Shown piece by piece: positions 53,880-63,603 of a stretch of DNA of 64,000 nucleotides. The stretch spans positions 1 through 64,000 of the forward strand of contig NZ_KE384162.1 of NCBI RefSeq assembly GCF_000424305.1, written 5' to 3'. A program made the translations under genes and the position numbers. The stretch is from Pseudobutyrivibrio ruminis AD2017 (GTDB lineage: Bacteria; Bacillota; Clostridia; Lachnospirales; Lachnospiraceae). The first letter of the stretch is position 1; every line of letters starts with the position of its first letter. A model generated the notes under the pieces. It was not told where the DNA came from. It did not search any database and saw nothing but the letters and a program-made list of their open reading frames with translations.

Positions 53880-54812
53880 ATGAAAGTAGTTTTTATGGGT
53901 ACACCGGATTTTGCGGTGGAGACACTTAAGGCAATATATGAAGCTGGACATAAGGTTATCCTCGTTGTTAGCCAGCCAGACAAACCAAAGGGACGCAGTG
54001 GGAAGCTTCAGCCTACCCCTGTTAAGGAGTTTGCAGTAGAGCACGACATTCCAGTTTATCAACCAGTTAAAATCAGGGCTGAGGAGTCAGTGGAATATCT
54101 TAGCCAGTATAAGGCGGATGTATTTGTAGTTGCTGCCTTTGGACAGATTCTTCCAAAGGTGATTCTTGATATGCCACGTCTTGGCTGTGTTAATGTTCAC
54201 GGCTCACTTCTTCCAAAGTACCGTGGTGCAGCACCTATTCAGTGGGCTGTTATTAATGGGGAAAAGGTCTCTGGAAATACAACAATGCTTATGGGACCAG
54301 GTCTTGATGATGGAGATATGCTTCTTAAATCTGAGATTGAGCTTGCCGCTGATGAGACAGGTGGAAGTCTGTTTGATAAGCTGGCAGTTGATGGTGGTAA
54401 GCTTGCAGTTAAGACTATCGAAGCACTTGAAAAAGGTGAGATTACTCCAATCCCTCAGGATGAATCAGAAGCTACTCACGTAGGTATGATTCATAAGGAT
54501 ATGGGAAATATCGATTGGAATAAATCGGCAGAAGAGATTGAAAGACTAATTAGAGGACTTAATCCTTGGCCATCTGCATTTACATTTGTAAATGGTAAAC
54601 AGCTTAAGCTATGGAAAGCTACAGTTGTTGATAAATCAGGTGAGGCAGGCACAGTCATCGATGTTAATAAAAACGTATTTACGATAGCATGTGGCAATAA
54701 AGCACTTGAGATAAATGAACTTCAGTTAGAAGGCAAGAAGCGTATGGCTACAGGTGATTTCCTAAGAGGATATCAGCTTGAAGCAGGTACTGTTTTTTCA
54801 TCTAACAGATAG
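53880..54812 (+). CDS. fmt: Methionyl-tRNA formyltransferase
   Basis: This 310-residue enzyme formylates initiator Met-tRNA using 10-formyl-THF. The hydrolase-type fold has the VNVHGSLLPKYRGAAPIQWAVINGE active site (Asn/His region) and the HVGMIHKDMG segment opening the C-terminal tRNA-binding domain. AGAAAGGA precedes the ATG. Normally it follows def directly; here a 19.3-kb block intervenes, yet the downstream gene order is intact. Confidence 0.96.
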   Translation: MKVVFMGTPDFAVETLKAIYEAGHKVILVVSQPDKPKGRSGKLQPTPVKEFAVEHDIPVYQPVKIRAEESVEYLSQYKADVFVVAAFGQILPKVILDMPRLGCVNVHGSLLPKYRGAAPIQWAVINGEKVSGNTTMLMGPGLDDGDMLLKSEIELAADETGGSLFDKLAVDGGKLAVKTIEALEKGEITPIPQDESEATHVGMIHKDMGNIDWNKSAEEIERLIRGLNPWPSAFTFVNGKQLKLWKATVVDKSGEAGTVIDVNKNVFTIACGNKALEINELQLEGKKRMATGDFLRGYQLEAGTVFSSNR

Positions 54813-54833
54813 ATAATAATTGTGAGGTAGTAA

Positions 54834-56105
54834 ATGGCAGGGATTAATATCAGAGAAATATCAGCTGATACCTTGATTGAGATTTTGGAGCATGGCCAGT
54901 TTTCTCATATTTATTTAAAGGCAGTTTTAGATAAATATGGATATTTAGAAAAAAGTGAAAGAGCTTTTATTACTCGTCTTGTTAATGGAACTGTTGAACG
55001 AGAAATCGAGCTCGATTACATTATAAACAGCTACTCCAAAACAAAGGTCAAAAAGATGAAACCACTTATTCGCACAATTATGCGAATGGGTACATTTGAA
55101 ATATATTACATGGATGCAGTACCAGATTCTGCTACCTGTAATGAATATGTAAAGCTCGCTAAAAAGCGTGGGTTCGCAGGGTTGTCAGGGTTTGTTAATG
55201 GAGTTTTGCGTAACATTTCTAGGGACAAGGGCAATCTCAACATTACAGATTTAAGTGTTAAGTATTCTATGCCTCAGTGGATTGTAGATAAGTGGAATAC
55301 TGATTATGGTATAGATAAGACTAAAGAGATTCTGAAGGGATTTTTCGAGCCAGAGGAGCTTTGCATTAGAGTTAATTTAAGCAAGATTACAAGAGAAGAG
55401 CTTATGAATAAGCTTGAAGCGCAAGATATATCAGTTCGTATATGCGATAGTATTCCTAGTGCACTTTATATAGCAGGCTTTAATGTGATTTCATCAATAC
55501 CAGAATTTAACGAAGGCCTTTTCTATATTCAGGATTATTCATCCCAGTTGGTTCCATACAAAGCTGGTATCAAGGAAGATGATAAAGTTATTGATTTATG
55601 CGCTGCACCAGGAGGAAAGGCACTGCATGCAGCTGAGCTTGCTTCAAAAGGCACAGTATTTGCAAGAGACCTTACTGATATTAAGGTTGCGCTCATCAAT
55701 GAAAACATTCAAAGAACTGGGGCTACAAATATAACAGCCCAGAAGTTTGACGCAACAGAATTTGATGAGACTTGCGAAAACAATTATGATGTTGTAATTG
55801 CTGATTTGCCATGCTCAGGTCTTGGCATAATCAGAAAAAAGCCTGATATTAAATACAACCAGACAAAAGAATCTTTAGATGAACTGGTTATTCTTCAGGC
55901 AAAGATACTTAAAAACGCTGCAAGGTATGTTAAGGCAGGTGGAACACTTTGCTACAGTACCTGCACAATAAACAAAGATGAAAACGAAAATCAGGTAGAA
56001 AACTTCTTAAGTTCACATAAGGAGTTTACAATTGAGACTATGGAACAGTTGTTACCTGATAAAGAACATGATGGATTTTTTATATGTGTAATGAAAAAGA
56101 ACTAG
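54834..56105 (+). CDS. rsmB: 16S rRNA (cytosine-967-C5) methyltransferase
   Basis: This 423-residue protein has an N-terminal NusB-like domain (about 1-140) and a C-terminal Rossmann methyltransferase domain. SAM motif I is VIDLCAAPGGKALHAAEL, motif IV DLPCSGLG (Pro-Cys) and motif VI YSTCTI with the catalytic Cys. It methylates C967 of 16S rRNA. It overlaps rlmN by 22 nt. Confidence 0.94.
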   Translation: MAGINIREISADTLIEILEHGQFSHIYLKAVLDKYGYLEKSERAFITRLVNGTVEREIELDYIINSYSKTKVKKMKPLIRTIMRMGTFEIYYMDAVPDSATCNEYVKLAKKRGFAGLSGFVNGVLRNISRDKGNLNITDLSVKYSMPQWIVDKWNTDYGIDKTKEILKGFFEPEELCIRVNLSKITREELMNKLEAQDISVRICDSIPSALYIAGFNVISSIPEFNEGLFYIQDYSSQLVPYKAGIKEDDKVIDLCAAPGGKALHAAELASKGTVFARDLTDIKVALINENIQRTGATNITAQKFDATEFDETCENNYDVVIADLPCSGLGIIRKKPDIKYNQTKESLDELVILQAKILKNAARYVKAGGTLCYSTCTINKDENENQVENFLSSHKEFTIETMEQLLPDKEHDGFFICVMKKN

Positions 56106-57154
56106 TAGACATTAGGTCGCTTAATTTAATAGAACTAACAGATTATATTACAAAGGATTTAGGTGAGCCTAAATTCAGATCAAAGCAGCTTTATGAGTGG
56201 ATGCATAAGCATTTGGCCCTCAACTATGATGAGATGAAAAACATTCCTAATTCTCTCAAGGACAAGCTTAAAGCTAATTGTAATTACAGACCACTTAAGC
56301 AAATCGATTTGCAGGTTTCCAAAATCGACGGTACCAGAAAATATCTTTTTGAGCTGTTTGATGGTGAAATGGTAGAAAGTGTTTGGATGAGCTATAAGCA
56401 TGGTAATTCTGTTTGCATCAGCTCACAGGTTGGCTGCAAAATGGGATGCCGATTCTGCGCATCTACACTTGATGGCTGGGTTAGAAATCTTACTCCTGCG
56501 GAAATGCTTGGACAGATTTATGCCATCCAAAGAGATACAGGTGAGCGAGTATCAAATGTTGTAGTTATGGGCACTGGGGAGCCAATGGATAACTATGATA
56601 ATATCGTAAAATTTGTTAGACTATTATCTGATGAGAATGGACTAAACATTTCTCAGCGTAACATTACGGTTAGTACATGTGGAATCGTACCAAAGATTAA
56701 GCAGCTTGCAGATGAGGATTTGACAATTACTCTTGCAATTTCTCTTCATGCTCCTAATCAGGAAAAGAGAAAGGAATTGATGCCTGTTGCGAACAAGTAC
56801 GAGATACATGAGCTGATAGAAGCCTGCGAATATTACTTCAATAAAACAGGTAGAAGAATTACCTTCGAATATTCACTTGTTTCCGGTGTTAATGACAGAG
56901 ATGTGGATGCAGAGGAATTAGGCAAGCTGATAGGACATTTGAACTGTCATGTTAATCTTATTCCAGTCAATCCTATCAAGGAAAGGGATTTCGAATCACC
57001 TTCTATGGACAGGGCTTATTCCTTCCAAAAAAAGATTGAAAAATATGTGAATAATGCTACTATTAGAAGGGAAATGGGTCGCGATATAGACGGGGCCTGT
57101 GGACAACTGAGAAAGCGACATGCAGACATGGACGCTTTGAAAGGGACTATTTAA
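56084..57154 (+). CDS. rlmN: Dual-specificity 23S rRNA/tRNA adenine-C2 methyltransferase
   Basis: This 356-residue radical SAM methyltransferase has the cluster motif C-x3-C-x2-C in GCKMGCRFCAST, the GTGEPMDNYDN segment and the C-terminal catalytic Cys region (DIDGACGQLR). It makes m2A2503 in 23S rRNA and m2A37 in tRNAs. Its start lies inside rsmB, and its stop overlaps the phosphatase gene start (TAATG). Confidence 0.95.
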   Translation: MCNEKELVDIRSLNLIELTDYITKDLGEPKFRSKQLYEWMHKHLALNYDEMKNIPNSLKDKLKANCNYRPLKQIDLQVSKIDGTRKYLFELFDGEMVESVWMSYKHGNSVCISSQVGCKMGCRFCASTLDGWVRNLTPAEMLGQIYAIQRDTGERVSNVVVMGTGEPMDNYDNIVKFVRLLSDENGLNISQRNITVSTCGIVPKIKQLADEDLTITLAISLHAPNQEKRKELMPVANKYEIHELIEACEYYFNKTGRRITFEYSLVSGVNDRDVDAEELGKLIGHLNCHVNLIPVNPIKERDFESPSMDRAYSFQKKIEKYVNNATIRREMGRDIDGACGQLRKRHADMDALKGTI

Positions 57155-57873
57155 TGATAAGCTATGAAAAGACAGATGTCGGAATTAAGAGGCGTGTCAA
57201 TCAGGACTGTATCTTTTCTTCTGACAAACAGGTTGGTAAATTGCCAAATCTTTACATAGTCGCAGATGGTATGGGCGGTGAACTGGCAGGAGATTATGCT
57301 TCCGCTAAATGCGTCGAGATTATTGTAGACGAAATTAAAAATTCTACAGAGTTGGAGACAGTTAGAATTTTTGAAAAGGCAATTCAACTTGCAAACAATA
57401 AAATCTATACCGAATCGCAGTCGGACCCCTCAAAAGCAGGAATGGGTACCACTCTTGTTTTAGCAACTGTGTTTGATGGTCATTTATATGTAGCTAATGT
57501 TGGAGACAGCAGATTATACGTAGCTACAAAGGACAGATTAAAGCAGATTACAAAGGACCATTCAGTAGTTGCAGAATTAGTTCGCACAGGCGAATTAGAT
57601 GCAATTGATGCTAAATACGATAAGCGTAAGAATATGATTACAAGGGCCATTGGAGCCGAAAGCTCTATAGCTGCAGATTATTTCGATGTGGCTATAAACG
57701 GTGGTGAGCACATTCTTATTTGTTCGGATGGATTAACTAATATGGTGGAGGATGATGAAATCTATTCAGTTATTACATCTGACAATACCATTGCAAATCG
57801 AGGTAATAGATTAATTGAACTTGCTAACGCACATGGTGGCAAGGATAATGTATCAGTAATAATTATTGAGTAG
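57154..57873 (+). CDS. prpC: PP2C-type Ser/Thr phosphatase
   Basis: This 239-residue PPM phosphatase opens with KTDVGIKRRVNQD, has VADGMGGELAGDYAS, VGDSRLY, the late SDGLTNMVEDDE and C-terminal GGKDNVSVIII motifs, all metal-site Asp residues included. It reverses phosphorylation by the kinase encoded next. The two form the conserved Stp/PrpC-PrkC pair that regulates the cell wall and translation. Confidence 0.95.
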   Translation: MISYEKTDVGIKRRVNQDCIFSSDKQVGKLPNLYIVADGMGGELAGDYASAKCVEIIVDEIKNSTELETVRIFEKAIQLANNKIYTESQSDPSKAGMGTTLVLATVFDGHLYVANVGDSRLYVATKDRLKQITKDHSVVAELVRTGELDAIDAKYDKRKNMITRAIGAESSIAADYFDVAINGGEHILICSDGLTNMVEDDEIYSVITSDNTIANRGNRLIELANAHGGKDNVSVIIIE

Positions 57874-57888
57874 TTAAAAGGAGAATAA

Positions 57889-59862
57889 ATGATAACACAA
57901 GGCGTATTTATTGCAGACAGATATGAAGTTATTGATAAAGTTGGCGCAGGCGGAATGTCAGATGTATACCGTGCCAAGGATCATATTTTAGGAAGAGAAG
58001 TTGCAATCAAAATCTTAAAGCAGGAGTTTTCAGAGGATGCAACCTTCGTAGCAAAGTTTAGAACAGAGGCTCAGTCGGCAGCAGGTCTTGAGCATCCAAA
58101 CATCGTTAACATTTATGATGTAGGTTCTGAAAATGGAATGTATTTCATCGTTATGGAATATGTTGAAGGAATCACTCTTAAGACATACATTGAAAAGAAG
58201 GGACAGCTTAACTTTAAGGAAGCTATCTCAATTGCAATTCAGGTTGGACGTGGTATTGAAGCCGCTCATCAGAAGGGCATTATTCATAGAGATATCAAGC
58301 CTCAGAACATTATTATTTCCACAGAGGGAAAGGTAAAGGTTACAGATTTCGGTATCGCAAGAGCAGCTAGCTCAAACACAATTCATGCAGATGTAATGGG
58401 CTCAGTTCATTATTCATCACCAGAGCAGGCTAGAAACGGATTTGTAGATGGCAAGAGTGATATTTACTCTCTTGGTATTGTAATGTACGAAATGGTTACA
58501 GGACGTGTTCCTTTCGATGGAGATAACACAGTTGCCATTGCTATCCAGCATCTTCAGGAAGAAATGGTTGCACCTAGTGCATACGCACCTGACCTTCCTA
58601 TTTCATTAGAGAAAATTATCCTTAAGGCTACAATGAAGTCTCCAGACAGAAGATATGGAACTATCTCTGACATGCTTATGGATTTAAAGAAAGCATTAGT
58701 TAGCCCTAATGAGGATTTCGTTGTTATTTCTGAATCTGAGCTTGGCCAGACAAAGGTTATGCCTCGTATCACTCCAGAGCAGGAGGATTCACTTACAAAG
58801 AAGGCTGCACAGGCACTTATCTTTGATGATGAGTACCAAGATGAAGAAGAGTACTACGATGATGACGAGTACTATGATGACGAATATTATGATGATGAAT
58901 ACTATGATGAAGACGAGGAAGAGGATGATGGTAAGATGGATAAAATCATCACAATCTCTGGAATCGTTGCAGGTATTGCAATCGTAGTTATCCTTGTTGC
59001 TATATTTGGCTCACGCGTTGGATTATTTAAGTTTGGTTCTAAGAAGGTAACAATGATTAATGTTGTTGGTACTCAGTACGAAGAGGCTAAGACACAGCTT
59101 ACAGACTTAGGCCTTGAGGATGACAATATTTTAGTTTCTTACGAAGATAGTGATGATTATGAAGACGGCGTAGTTATGAGCCAGTCTACAAAAGAGGGCG
59201 ATGAGTTCTCATTAAACGATACACTTAGACTTACAGTTGCTGGTGATGAAGAAAACGGTGATTCAAGCGCATCTGATTCTAGCAACCAGTCTGAATCAAA
59301 AGATAGCAATAGTAGCAGTAACAGCAGTAACTCATCAAGTTCTTCTTCAAACAAGAACAACACAACCACTCAGCAGACACCAGCTGCAAACACAGATAAT
59401 AAAACAGAAACAGATGGTAAGGCAACTGTTGCAGTACCAAGCGTAGTTGGTCTTACACAGGCAGAAGCAACAACAGTACTTGATGCTAAGAATATCGTAG
59501 TAACAAGCACATCATCAGATTACTCTGATACAGTTCCATCTGGTCAGGTTATTAGCCAGTCTATTGCACCAGGTGAAATGGTTGCTGCTAATACTACAAT
59601 CACACTTGTAATTAGTAAGGGTTCTAAGGAAAAGACATATAACTACACTATTCCAAATCCTTACGAGGGTGAGTGTACATATTCAATTGCAGAATTAAAT
59701 AAGTCAGGCACAATTCCAAAGAGTGGTGCAATTAATATTTCTGATGTTACAAAGGCATCACTTACAGTTACTCTTACATACACACCAGCAGGTGCTGATG
59801 GTAACCCTGATTCTTCACAGACTCAGACACAGACACAGACTGTACAAGGAACAGCCAATTAA
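57889..59862 (+). CDS. prkC: PASTA-domain Ser/Thr protein kinase
   Basis: This 657-residue membrane kinase has a cytoplasmic kinase domain (about 10-270: GAGGMSDVY, VAIKILK, HRDIKPQN, DFGIA). An unusual acidic/tyrosine juxtamembrane tract of about 35 residues (about 318-350, DDEYYDDEYYDDEYYD-like) precedes a TM (about 353-375). Outside are a PASTA repeat (about 387-450), a long Ser/Asn-rich linker, a second PASTA repeat (about 513-580) and a Thr/Gln-rich tail. PASTA domains sense muropeptides. Family members often have three or four repeats; two with a long linker is a variation. It is coupled to prpC (15-nt gap). Confidence 0.94.
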   Translation: MITQGVFIADRYEVIDKVGAGGMSDVYRAKDHILGREVAIKILKQEFSEDATFVAKFRTEAQSAAGLEHPNIVNIYDVGSENGMYFIVMEYVEGITLKTYIEKKGQLNFKEAISIAIQVGRGIEAAHQKGIIHRDIKPQNIIISTEGKVKVTDFGIARAASSNTIHADVMGSVHYSSPEQARNGFVDGKSDIYSLGIVMYEMVTGRVPFDGDNTVAIAIQHLQEEMVAPSAYAPDLPISLEKIILKATMKSPDRRYGTISDMLMDLKKALVSPNEDFVVISESELGQTKVMPRITPEQEDSLTKKAAQALIFDDEYQDEEEYYDDDEYYDDEYYDDEYYDEDEEEDDGKMDKIITISGIVAGIAIVVILVAIFGSRVGLFKFGSKKVTMINVVGTQYEEAKTQLTDLGLEDDNILVSYEDSDDYEDGVVMSQSTKEGDEFSLNDTLRLTVAGDEENGDSSASDSSNQSESKDSNSSSNSSNSSSSSSNKNNTTTQQTPAANTDNKTETDGKATVAVPSVVGLTQAEATTVLDAKNIVVTSTSSDYSDTVPSGQVISQSIAPGEMVAANTTITLVISKGSKEKTYNYTIPNPYEGECTYSIAELNKSGTIPKSGAINISDVTKASLTVTLTYTPAGADGNPDSSQTQTQTQTVQGTAN

Positions 59863-59865
59863 TCT

Positions 59866-60753
59866 ATGACAGGAAAGATAATCAAAGGAATTGCGGGCTT
59901 CTATTATGTTTACGTTGTAGATTTTGGAATCTACGAATGTAAAGCAAAAGGAGCCTTCAGAAAAGAAAAGATAAAACCTTTAGTAGGAGATGACGTTGAA
60001 ATAGACGTCATCTCTGAAGAGGAAAAAACGGGCAATGTAGTAAAGCTACTGCCTCGCAAGTCTGAGCTTATCAGACCTGCTGTGGCGAACGTAGATCAGG
60101 CATTGCTCATTTTTGCTACTAAGAATCCTGAGCCAAATCTTAATCTTTTGGACAGATTCTTATGTATGATGGAAGAGCAGGAACTTCCAATTGTTATCTG
60201 TTTTAACAAGGAAGATATTGCAGATGATGGTTTTGAATTATTAATGCGTAATACCTATGAAAGAGCAGGATACAAGGTAATCTTTTGTTCCGCAAAGCAG
60301 AATAATGGTATTGATGAAATCAGGAAAGTGTTACATGGTAAAACATCAACCGTTGCCGGACCATCAGGTGTTGGAAAAAGCTCAATTGTAAATATGCTTA
60401 CAGAAGGTCATTCCATGGAGACTGGAGAAGTTTCTGAGAAGATTGGCCGAGGAAAGCATACAACCAGACATTCAGAGCTTTTGTATCTTGGTGAAGATAC
60501 ATACATTATGGATACACCTGGGTTCTCGTCTTTATTTGTTCCTAAAATGGAACCGGTTGATTTATATACGCTATTTCCAGAGTTTATTGAACCGGCTTCT
60601 AACTGTAAGTTTACAGGTTGCGCCCATGACAAGGAACCAAAATGTGGGGTTAAGGATGCTGTTACAAATGGAGAAATAGCAGCAAGCAGATATGAAAACT
60701 ATTTGCAGATTTATGGGGAAATGGTAAACGAAAGGAATAACAAGTATAGGTGA
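59866..60753 (+). CDS. rsgA: Ribosome small-subunit-dependent GTPase
   Basis: This 295-residue circularly permuted GTPase has an OB-fold N-domain, G4 (CFNKED) before G1 (GPSGVGKSS) and G3 (DTPGF), and a C-terminal zinc motif (C-x4-C-x-H-x5-C pattern in NCKFTGCAHDKEPKCGV). It checks 30S maturation. The gap to prkC is 3 nt. Confidence 0.95.
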   Translation: MTGKIIKGIAGFYYVYVVDFGIYECKAKGAFRKEKIKPLVGDDVEIDVISEEEKTGNVVKLLPRKSELIRPAVANVDQALLIFATKNPEPNLNLLDRFLCMMEEQELPIVICFNKEDIADDGFELLMRNTYERAGYKVIFCSAKQNNGIDEIRKVLHGKTSTVAGPSGVGKSSIVNMLTEGHSMETGEVSEKIGRGKHTTRHSELLYLGEDTYIMDTPGFSSLFVPKMEPVDLYTLFPEFIEPASNCKFTGCAHDKEPKCGVKDAVTNGEIAASRYENYLQIYGEMVNERNNKYR

Positions 60754-60758
60754 TTAAT

Positions 60759-61412
60759 ATGGAAAAATGCTTAGCACCATCAATTTTATCGGCTGATTTC
60801 GGGGTATTAAAGGAACAGCTTGAGCTTATCGATGAGGCTGGCGCACAATATGTTCATTTTGATGTAATGGACGGGGTTTTTGTGCCAAGTATCAGCTATG
60901 GAATGCCAGTACTTAAGAGCATTCGTAAGTACACTGACAGGTTATTTGATGTTCATCTAATGATAGTTGACCCAGAAAGATACATTAGGGAGTTTGCTGA
61001 GGCAGGGGCTGACATTATTACAGTTCATGCAGAAGCATGCAAGCATCTTGATGCTACTATTGATTTGATTAAGTCATGTGGCGCCATGGCAGGCGTTGCA
61101 CTTAATCCTGCTACACCAGTTTCTACAATCAAGCACGTTCTTGATAAGGTAGATATGGTTCTTATTATGACAGTTAACCCTGGCTTTGGAGGCCAGAAGC
61201 TTATACCTTATACTATTCATAAGGTTCGTGAGCTTACAGACCTTTGTAATCAGGTTGGAGCAAAGATTGATATTGAGGTTGATGGTGGAATTAATATCGA
61301 CACTATCGATGCTGCCCTTGATGCAGGCGCCAATATTATCGTTGCAGGCTCAGCCGTATTCAAAGGAGATGTTAAAGCTAACGCCGAAGCACTATTGGAG
61401 AAAATGCGATGA
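60759..61412 (+). CDS. rpe: Ribulose-phosphate 3-epimerase
   Basis: This 217-residue TIM-barrel enzyme interconverts ribulose-5-P and xylulose-5-P. Signatures are APSILSADF, HFDVMDG, HAEA, MTVNPGFGGQ and VDGGIN with the metal-site residues. I chose ATG 60759 (MEKCLAPSI) with AGGTG upstream; an upstream GTG would overlap the rsgA stop. Confidence 0.96.
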   Translation: MEKCLAPSILSADFGVLKEQLELIDEAGAQYVHFDVMDGVFVPSISYGMPVLKSIRKYTDRLFDVHLMIVDPERYIREFAEAGADIITVHAEACKHLDATIDLIKSCGAMAGVALNPATPVSTIKHVLDKVDMVLIMTVNPGFGGQKLIPYTIHKVRELTDLCNQVGAKIDIEVDGGINIDTIDAALDAGANIIVAGSAVFKGDVKANAEALLEKMR

Positions 61413-62071
61413 TAGTTTTTATAATTGCAGGAGGCACGCTTAATCCTGACTTTGCAAAGGGATTTATAGCAGACCACTCATTTGATAAGACTTTATTTAT
61501 TGCTTGCGACAGTGGTTTTGAATCCTGCTTATCGCTAGGAGTTAATCCAGATATTGTTGTAGGCGATTTTGATTCTATTTCAGATGATGCATACAAGAAA
61601 ATAGAAGACACAGGCGCTGAAGTGATAAAGCTTAATCCTATCAAGGATGATACAGACACCGAATTTGCTTTATGCCTGGCTATTAAACGTACTAAAAATA
61701 CTGATGAAATATACATCTTAGGAGGCACCGGCGCTCGTATTGACCACACCCTGGGAAACATCAACCTTCTTGGTCTTGGCCTAAAGCACGACCGTGATGT
61801 TATCCTTGTGGACGAGCGCAACTACATCCTAATGCTTGCCCCAGGTTGGACTCTTGAACTGGAAAAGGGCAACCAATTCGGCAAATACATATCCGTATTT
61901 CCATACGCAGGCATAGCAGATGGTGTCACCATGAAGGGCTTCAAATACCCACTTCATCGTGCTACCCTTGAGGGCTTCAACACCCTCACAGTCAGCAACG
62001 AAATCGTAGACGACTTCGCCACCATCCACGTGGCCGAGGGCTACCTAATCGTATGCGAGTCTAGAGATTAA
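61409..62071 (+). CDS. thiN: Thiamine pyrophosphokinase
   Basis: This 220-residue kinase makes thiamine diphosphate from thiamine. Landmarks are CDSGFE, VGDFDSIS, the DDTDTEFAL acidic patch, GGTGARIDHTLGN and the C-terminal beta domain. It overlaps rpe by 4 nt (ATGA) and is the last gene of the conserved operon. Confidence 0.95.
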   Translation: MIVFIIAGGTLNPDFAKGFIADHSFDKTLFIACDSGFESCLSLGVNPDIVVGDFDSISDDAYKKIEDTGAEVIKLNPIKDDTDTEFALCLAIKRTKNTDEIYILGGTGARIDHTLGNINLLGLGLKHDRDVILVDERNYILMLAPGWTLELEKGNQFGKYISVFPYAGIADGVTMKGFKYPLHRATLEGFNTLTVSNEIVDDFATIHVAEGYLIVCESRD

Positions 62072-62072
62072 A

Positions 62073-62113
62073 AAAACACTATGTAGGTTTTATGCTACAT
62101 AGTGTTTTTATTT
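62073..62113. terminator. Bidirectional terminator between thiN and argG
   Basis: A perfect 15-bp stem (62073-62087 with 62096-62110) and 8-nt loop are flanked by A- and T-runs. It serves both convergent genes. Confidence 0.88.
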
Positions 62114-63327
62114 TACTTATTTTCCTGAAGCTTGAGGGCACGAACCTTTAGTGGGAGGCCCCAGAGTGTGATGAAGCCTTCTGCGTCGTGGTGGTCGTAA
62201 AGGTCACCAGTTGTGAAGGATGCAAGTGACTCTGAGTAGAGTGAGTATGGTGAAGTAGTGCCTGCTTTGATGATGTTGCCCTTGTAAAGCTTGATTTTTA
62301 CTTCTCCAGTAACGTATTCCTGGGTTGATTTTACGAAGGCCTGGATAGCATCACAAAGTGGTGTGAACCATTTGCCTTCATAGCAAACCTGTGCAAGCTT
62401 AGCACCCATTTCTTTCTTAACCTCTAATGTCGCGCGGTCGAGGATAAGCTCTTCAAGCTGTTCGTGAGCTTCCATAAGAATAGTTCCGCCTGGTGTTTCG
62501 TACACGCCACGTGACTTCATACCAACAACACGGTTTTCTACAATGTCTATGATGCCGATTCCGTTGCGGCCACCAATAACATTAAGCTCTTTGATAATAT
62601 CACTTACCTTCATTTTCTTTCCGTTTACAGATGTAGGAACACCCTTTTCAAAAGTGAGTGTAACATATTCAGGTGTTTCAGGAGCTTTCTCTGGTGGAGT
62701 AGTAAGTACAAGAAGGTGATCGTAGTTTGGCTCCACAGCTGGGTCTTCAAGCTCAAGTCCCTCGTGGCTGATGTGCCATAAGTTTCTGTCACGGCTGTAG
62801 GACTGGTCTGCAGAAAATGGTAAGTCAATGCCATGAGCCTTGCAGTAGTCAATCTCATCCTGACGTGACTGAAGAGTCCACTTGTCACTACGCCATGCAG
62901 CAATAATCTTAATATCTGGAGCAAGTGCTTTGATACCAAGTTCGAAACGAATCTGGTCGTTTCCTTTACCTGTAGCACCATGGCAGATTGCAGTGGCGCC
63001 TTCTTTTCGGGCAATCTCTACAAGCTTTGCTGCAATACCAGGTCTAGCCATTGCAGTACCAAGTAAGTATTTGTTTTCGTAAACAGCTCCTGCCTGTACA
63101 CATGGAACGATGTAGTTATCACAGAAATCATCAACAATATCTTCAATATAAAGCTTTGATGCTCCCGAAAGCTTAGCTCGTTCTTCAAGTCCGTCCAGTT
63201 CGTCGCCCTGACCGCAATCAATACAGCAGCAGATAACTTCATAATTGTAGTTTTCCTTGAGCCATGGAATGATGGCTGTTGTGTCGAGTCCGCCTGAATA
63301 AGCTAAAATTACTTTTTCTTGTGCCAT
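62113..63327 (-). CDS. argG: Argininosuccinate synthase
   Basis: This 404-residue ATP-dependent ligase joins citrulline and aspartate. The N-terminal P-loop-like [10 protein letters not shown], the [14 protein letters not shown] and the [11 protein letters not shown] segments are complete. AAAGGAG precedes the start. It is divergent from argC across a 276-bp control region; argH is not next to it in this window. Confidence 0.97.
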   Translation of the reverse strand: MAQEKVILAYSGGLDTTAIIPWLKENYNYEVICCCIDCGQGDELDGLEERAKLSGASKLYIEDIVDDFCDNYIVPCVQAGAVYENKYLLGTAMARPGIAAKLVEIARKEGATAICHGATGKGNDQIRFELGIKALAPDIKIIAAWRSDKWTLQSRQDEIDYCKAHGIDLPFSADQSYSRDRNLWHISHEGLELEDPAVEPNYDHLLVLTTPPEKAPETPEYVTLTFEKGVPTSVNGKKMKVSDIIKELNVIGGRNGIGIIDIVENRVVGMKSRGVYETPGGTILMEAHEQLEELILDRATLEVKKEMGAKLAQVCYEGKWFTPLCDAIQAFVKSTQEYVTGEVKIKLYKGNIIKAGTTSPYSLYSESLASFTTGDLYDHHDAEGFITLWGLPLKVRALKLQENK

Positions 63328-63603
63328 TTTTTATCTCCTTTATTTATGTTTTATAAAAATCTCCCTGTAAGCCTTTCGACTTGTTGATACATACTTTACT
63401 ACATTAAAGTTTGAAATTCAAGTGCAAATATATGCAAAATATATGCATAAAAATGATATTTGTTAAAATTGACATCGATTTACATGGAATCACGGTGTAT
63501 ATTTATGCAAATTTAATTTATAAAATTGCGTTGCAACACTTTACTTCGTGAAAGTGTTGTACTACAATTTACTCATGACATTTCATTTGGAGGACAATTC
63601 GCT
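63328..63603. promoter_or_regulatory. Divergent argG/argC control region
   Basis: The region is AT-rich and carries repeated ATATGCA/TTATGCA motifs (about 63427-63450 and 63503-63510), candidate ArgR contacts, though no perfect ARG box is visible. A TTGACA (63469-63474) is a possible argC -35 without a clearly spaced -10. AACACTTT (63536-63543) and AAAGTGTT (63551-63558) form a hairpin in the argC leader. GGAGGA (63589-63594) is the argC ribosome site. Confidence 0.5.

Noticed and set aside
63328-63603. Arginine riboswitch or T-box leader for argG or argC
   Set aside because: No T-box sequence or specifier-like structure is seen; only a small hairpin and ATGCA repeats are present.
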